A DNA stretch of 64,000 nt, taken from positions 1,302,001 to 1,366,000 of the forward strand of contig NZ_CP149511.1 of NCBI RefSeq assembly GCF_040126305.1, read 5' to 3'. This stretch comes from Pararhizobium sp. A13. GTDB lineage: Bacteria; Pseudomonadota; Alphaproteobacteria; Rhizobiales; Rhizobiaceae. Positions 60,982 to 64,000 of the stretch are shown piece after piece. A model generated the notes under the pieces. It had not been told where the DNA came from, did no database searches, and saw only the letters and a list, made by a program, of their open reading frames with translations. Positions within the stretch are counted from its first letter, which is position 1, and the number at the start of each line of letters is the position of its first letter. The position numbers and the translations under genes were made by a program.

Positions 60982-61881
60982 TCAGGCAGCCTTGCTCATC
61001 ACCGACAGCACGTTCGCCACCGTTTCGCCGAAGGAGGACGGCGTCGGCACGATGGTCACTCCCGCGCTCTTCAGGATCTCGACCTTCTCCTGGGCCGATT
61101 CCCCGAAGGCGGAGATGATTGCGCCGGCATGGCCCATGCGGCGGCCCTTCGGGGCCGAAAGGCCGGCAATGTAAGCGATCAGCGGCTTCTTCATGTTGTC
61201 ACGCGCCCAGAGCGCGGCTTCCGCCTCCTGCGGGCCTCCGATCTCGCCGATCATCAGCACCGCATCCGTGCCGGGATCCTTTTCGAACAGCTCCAGCATG
61301 TCCTTGAAGGACGAGCCGTTGACCGGGTCGCCGCCGATGCCAACCGAGGTCGACACGCCGATGCCGAGCGCCTTCATCTGGCTCGCGGCCTCATAGCCGA
61401 GCGTGCCCGAGCGGCCGACGATGCCGATGCGGCCGGGCAGATAAATTGAGCCCGGCATGATGCCCATCATCGCCTCGCCGGGCGTGATCATGCCTGCGCA
61501 GTTCGGCCCGAGCAGGGTCATGCGATCCTCGAAGCGGTAGCGCCGCATATATCGCTTGACCCTGATCATGTCCTGGGAGGGAATGCCGTCGGTGATGCAG
61601 ACGCAGAGCCTTATGCCGGCATCCGCCGCTTCCATGATGGAATCGGCCGCGAAGGGCGGCGGTACGAACACGATCGAGGCGTCCGCCGCGGTTTCCTGCA
61701 CGGCGCCCTTCACCGTGTTGAAAACGGGCATGCCGAGATGGCTCTGGCCGCCCTTGCCGGGAGTGACGCCGCCGACGACGTTGGTGCCGTAGCGCTTCAT
61801 GTCCTCGGCGTGGAAGCTGCCGATCTTGCCGGTAAAGCCCTGCACGATGACGCGGGTATTCTTGTCGAGTAGAATGGACAT
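60982..61881 (-). CDS. mtkB: Malate-CoA ligase (malate thiokinase) alpha subunit, SucD-like (299 aa)
   Basis: This is a succinyl-CoA synthetase alpha-type subunit: a CoA-binding N-terminus (NTRVIVQGFTGKIGSFHAED), VFVPPPFAADSIMEA and the phospho-histidine loop MGHAGAIISAFGESAQEK. Sequence alone cannot separate it from SucD, but the flanking malyl-CoA lyase and hydroxypyruvate reductase genes point to malate as substrate. The ATG at 61881 behind GAGGGAG is preferred over an upstream start at 61971 within mtkA. Confidence 0.88.
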   Translation of the reverse strand: MSILLDKNTRVIVQGFTGKIGSFHAEDMKRYGTNVVGGVTPGKGGQSHLGMPVFNTVKGAVQETAADASIVFVPPPFAADSIMEAADAGIRLCVCITDGIPSQDMIRVKRYMRRYRFEDRMTLLGPNCAGMITPGEAMMGIMPGSIYLPGRIGIVGRSGTLGYEAASQMKALGIGVSTSVGIGGDPVNGSSFKDMLELFEKDPGTDAVLMIGEIGGPQEAEAALWARDNMKKPLIAYIAGLSAPKGRRMGHAGAIISAFGESAQEKVEILKSAGVTIVPTPSSFGETVANVLSVMSKAA

Positions 61882-61894
61882 GTCTCGATCTCCC

Positions 61895-63079
61895 TCAAGC
61901 AGCCTTGTTTGCGGCGAAGGCGCGCCACGCGCCAACGGCCTTGTCGGCAGCCTCCGCAAGCGTTTCCGCAACGATGATATCTTCGCCTGACTCGGCGAGG
62001 ATTCGCCGGCCCTCCTCCATGTTGGTCCCCGACAACCGGACGACGAGCGGGACCGGGACGCCGACTTCCTTCAACGCCTTGATCACACCCTCGGCGACCC
62101 AGTCGCAGCGGTTGATGCCGGCAAAGATGTTGACGAGGATCGTCTCGACGTTTCTGTCGCGCAACACGGCGCGGAAGGATTTCGCCACGCGTTCGGGCGA
62201 GGCGCCGCCGCCGATATCGAGGAAGTTCGCGGGCTCGCCGCCGGCGATCTTGATCATGTCCATGGTCGCCATGGCGAGCCCCGCACCATTGATGATACAG
62301 CCGATATTGCCGTCGAGACCGACATAGGAGAGGCCGCGGTCGGACGCGAAGGTCTCGCGCTGGTCTTCCTGGCTCTTGTCGCGCATCTCGGCAATATGCG
62401 GCCGTCGGAAGAGCGCGTTCTCGTCGAAGCTCATCTTGGCGTCGAGCGCCACGAGGTCGCCGCGGCGGGTCACGACCAGCGGATTGATCTCCAGCATTGC
62501 GGCGTCATAGTCGACGAAGGCGCGGTAGCAGCCGAGCAGCGTCTGCGTGGCGCGGCCGATCAGGGCATTGTCGATGCCCAGCCCGAATGCGATCTCGCGG
62601 GCCTGGAAGTCCTGCATGCCGACGCCGGGATCGACGGTGGCGCGAATGATGGAGTCGGGCTCGGCCTCCGCGATCTCCTCAATCTCCATTCCGCCCGAGG
62701 ACGAGGCGACGATCATGATACGCTCGGATTTGCGGTCGAGCACAAAGCCGAGATAGATCTCGCGTTCGATGTCCATCGCCTCCTCGATGTAGAGGCGGCT
62801 GACCAGCTTGCCCTGCGGTCCAGTCTGGTGCGTCACCAGCTTGGCGCCCAGCATGGCGTCGGCAGCCTCGACGATCTCATGGTCGGAGGAGCAGAGCTTG
62901 ATGCCGCCCGCCTTGCCGCGCGCGCCGGAATGGATCTGCGCCTTCACAACCCAGCGGTTGCCACCGATCTCGCTCGCGCGATAGGCCGCCTGTTCGGGGC
63001 TGTATGCCAGCCCGCCGCGCGGAATGTGGATTTGGTAGCGGGAGAGAAGTTCCTTGGCCTGGTATTCGTGGATATCCAT
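61895..63079 (-). CDS. mtkA: Malate-CoA ligase beta subunit, SucC-like (394 aa)
   Basis: ATP-grasp and CoA-ligase domains are in order: [20 protein letters not shown] at the N-terminus, [20 protein letters not shown] (ATP-grasp), [20 protein letters not shown] (metal binding), and [20 protein letters not shown] with [18 protein letters not shown] in the ligase domain. It forms malyl-CoA from malate, CoA and ATP together with the next gene. It lies 12 nt after the malyl-CoA lyase gene. Confidence 0.9.
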   Translation of the reverse strand: MDIHEYQAKELLSRYQIHIPRGGLAYSPEQAAYRASEIGGNRWVVKAQIHSGARGKAGGIKLCSSDHEIVEAADAMLGAKLVTHQTGPQGKLVSRLYIEEAMDIEREIYLGFVLDRKSERIMIVASSSGGMEIEEIAEAEPDSIIRATVDPGVGMQDFQAREIAFGLGIDNALIGRATQTLLGCYRAFVDYDAAMLEINPLVVTRRGDLVALDAKMSFDENALFRRPHIAEMRDKSQEDQRETFASDRGLSYVGLDGNIGCIINGAGLAMATMDMIKIAGGEPANFLDIGGGASPERVAKSFRAVLRDRNVETILVNIFAGINRCDWVAEGVIKALKEVGVPVPLVVRLSGTNMEEGRRILAESGEDIIVAETLAEAADKAVGAWRAFAANKAA

Positions 63080-63091
63080 GTCTTCCTCCTC

Positions 63092-64000
63092 TCAGCGGCC
63101 GGCAGTAATGGCTTCATGTGTGGCGAGCACGTTGCGCGCCATACGCTCGGAAGCGGCGTCGATCATCTTGCCGTCGAGCGAGGCGGCGCCCTTGCCCTGG
63201 CTTTCGGCAACCTTCAGCGCATGGATGATGCGGCGGGCGCGATCGACCTCTTTCTCGGGTGGCGAGAAGATGTCGTTGGCGAGAGCGATCTGGCTCGGAT
63301 GGATGGCCCACTTGCCCTCGATGCCGAGGGCCGCGGCACGGCGGGCGGCCGCCTTGTAGCCTTCGGGATCGGAGAAATCGCCGAAGGGGCCGTCAATGGC
63401 GCGCAGGCCATAGGCACGGCAGGCGACCGTCATGCGCGACAGGCCGAAATGCCACTGGTCGCCCGGATAATCAGGGTTGAGGCCGCCGATATTAACCGTG
63501 CGGGCCTTGAGGCTCGCGGCGTAGTCGGCGACGCCGAAATGCATGGCCTCGAGCCTGCCGCCGAAAGCAGCGATCGCCTCGACATTGGCCATGCCGAGCG
63601 CGGTCTCGATCAGGGCCTCAAGGCCGACGCGAGTCTTGTAGCCTTTGCCGATCTCGATCTGGTTGACCATGGCCTCGACCATGTAGAGATCGGCGGGCAC
63701 GCCGACCTTCGGCACCAGCAGCGTATCGATCCGGTCGCCGGCCTTTTCCATGAGGTCGACGACGTCGCGGTACATGTAGTGCGTGTCCAGCCCGTTGATG
63801 CGGACGGAGATGGTTTTGCCGCGACCGCGCCAGTCGATCTGGTTCAGTGCTGCGACGATATTGGCGCGGGCACGCTCCTTGTCCGGTGGCGCCACGGCGT
63901 CCTCGATGTCGAGGAAGATGTAGTCGGCATCCGAATTGGCCGCCTTCTCGATCATATCCGGGTTCGAGCCCGGCACGGCGAGTTCGCTGCGCTGCAGCCG
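63092..64000 (-). CDS. mcl: Malyl-CoA lyase, HpcH/HpaI (CitE-like) family, 5' end outside the window
   Basis: The frame is open to the window edge (RLQRSELAVPGSNPD...), so the true start lies beyond 64000; an internal GTG at 63976 would cut the conserved first strand. Motifs of the CitE/Mcl class include ADYIFLDIEDAVAPPDKERA, SVRINGLDTHYMYRDVVDLM, VGLEALIETALGMANVEAIA (acidic metal ligand) and KWAIHPSQIALANDIFSPPE. It splits malyl-CoA to acetyl-CoA and glyoxylate, the closing step of the serine cycle. It is the first visible gene of the mcl-mtkA-mtkB-hprA-BCCT unit. Confidence 0.92.
   Translation of the reverse strand, partial: RLQRSELAVPGSNPDMIEKAANSDADYIFLDIEDAVAPPDKERARANIVAALNQIDWRGRGKTISVRINGLDTHYMYRDVVDLMEKAGDRIDTLLVPKVGVPADLYMVEAMVNQIEIGKGYKTRVGLEALIETALGMANVEAIAAFGGRLEAMHFGVADYAASLKARTVNIGGLNPDYPGDQWHFGLSRMTVACRAYGLRAIDGPFGDFSDPEGYKAAARRAAALGIEGKWAIHPSQIALANDIFSPPEKEVDRARRIIHALKVAESQGKGAASLDGKMIDAASERMARNVLATHEAITAGR

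Overview
The window reads as part of a rhizobial (Alphaproteobacteria, Hyphomicrobiales; Rhizobium/Sinorhizobium/Ensifer-like) genome. The GC content is high, the operons are tightly packed with ATGA/GTGA overlaps, and many GTG/TTG starts are used. A minCDE operon sits among catabolic and ABC-transport operons. In several rhizobia minCDE is carried on a large secondary replicon, so a chromid or megaplasmid origin is likely; this is inference. No rRNA, tRNA, CRISPR array, replication origin or intact transposon was seen.

Layout. (1) 0-9 kb: a small hypothetical protein, then a self-contained type I secretion locus. It has a glycine/asparagine-rich repeat protein, a 661-residue acidic repeat protein, an ABC exporter with a long extra N-terminus and an HlyD-type adaptor. 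(2) 9-16.6 kb: a small ribbon-helix-helix-like protein; on the minus strand a DUF1127 gene followed by four tandem hairpins each exposing CCUCCUCCC (alpha-r14/'cuckoo' sRNA type); a DEDDh exonuclease; small orphan genes; a truncated GntR regulator; a cytoplasmic patatin; minCDE behind a CtrA-type box; and a decayed toxin-antitoxin locus. (3) 17-21.5 kb: a three-gene overlapping operon for a periplasmic DUF3604 protein, a membrane-anchored PPIase and a HupE/UreJ-type membrane protein. (4) 21.9-30.3 kb: a LysR-controlled catabolic region with a creatininase-family enzyme, an SsuA-type ABC importer, a CodA-like amidohydrolase, an FAD oxidoreductase, an NAD(P)H:quinone-type flavoprotein and RidA. 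(5) 30.4-36 kb: an amine-utilisation set (copper amine oxidase, APC permease, TauE/SafE-like membrane protein, divergent AraC regulator). (6) 36-43.8 kb: a BMP-type nucleoside/nucleobase ABC importer with an amidase and a cytosine-deaminase-like enzyme. (7) 43.8-45.6 kb: a frameshifted queE remnant and two divergent small receiver-like paralogues. (8) 46-55.3 kb: an envelope-defence block with MipA/OmpV, an RND pump whose outer-membrane factor has collapsed to a stub, an OmpR-type two-component system, a short DedA-like protein and an ICMT-like methyltransferase. CTTAA direct repeats spaced 10 bp precede two of these units. (9) 55.3-58.2 kb: an IS110 remnant, then a patatin-like lipoprotein and a DUF3313-like lipoprotein. 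(10) 58.3-64 kb, minus strand: malyl-CoA lyase (cut by the window edge), both malate-CoA ligase subunits, a hydroxypyruvate/glyoxylate reductase and a BCCT transporter, which together form a serine-cycle module with an attached compatible-solute importer.

The items most worth following up are the type I secretion locus with its two repeat substrates, the four-copy anti-Shine-Dalgarno hairpin array, the DUF3604-PPIase-HupE operon, and the CTTAA-repeat regulon. All assignments come from reading motifs and translations by eye; no database search was possible.
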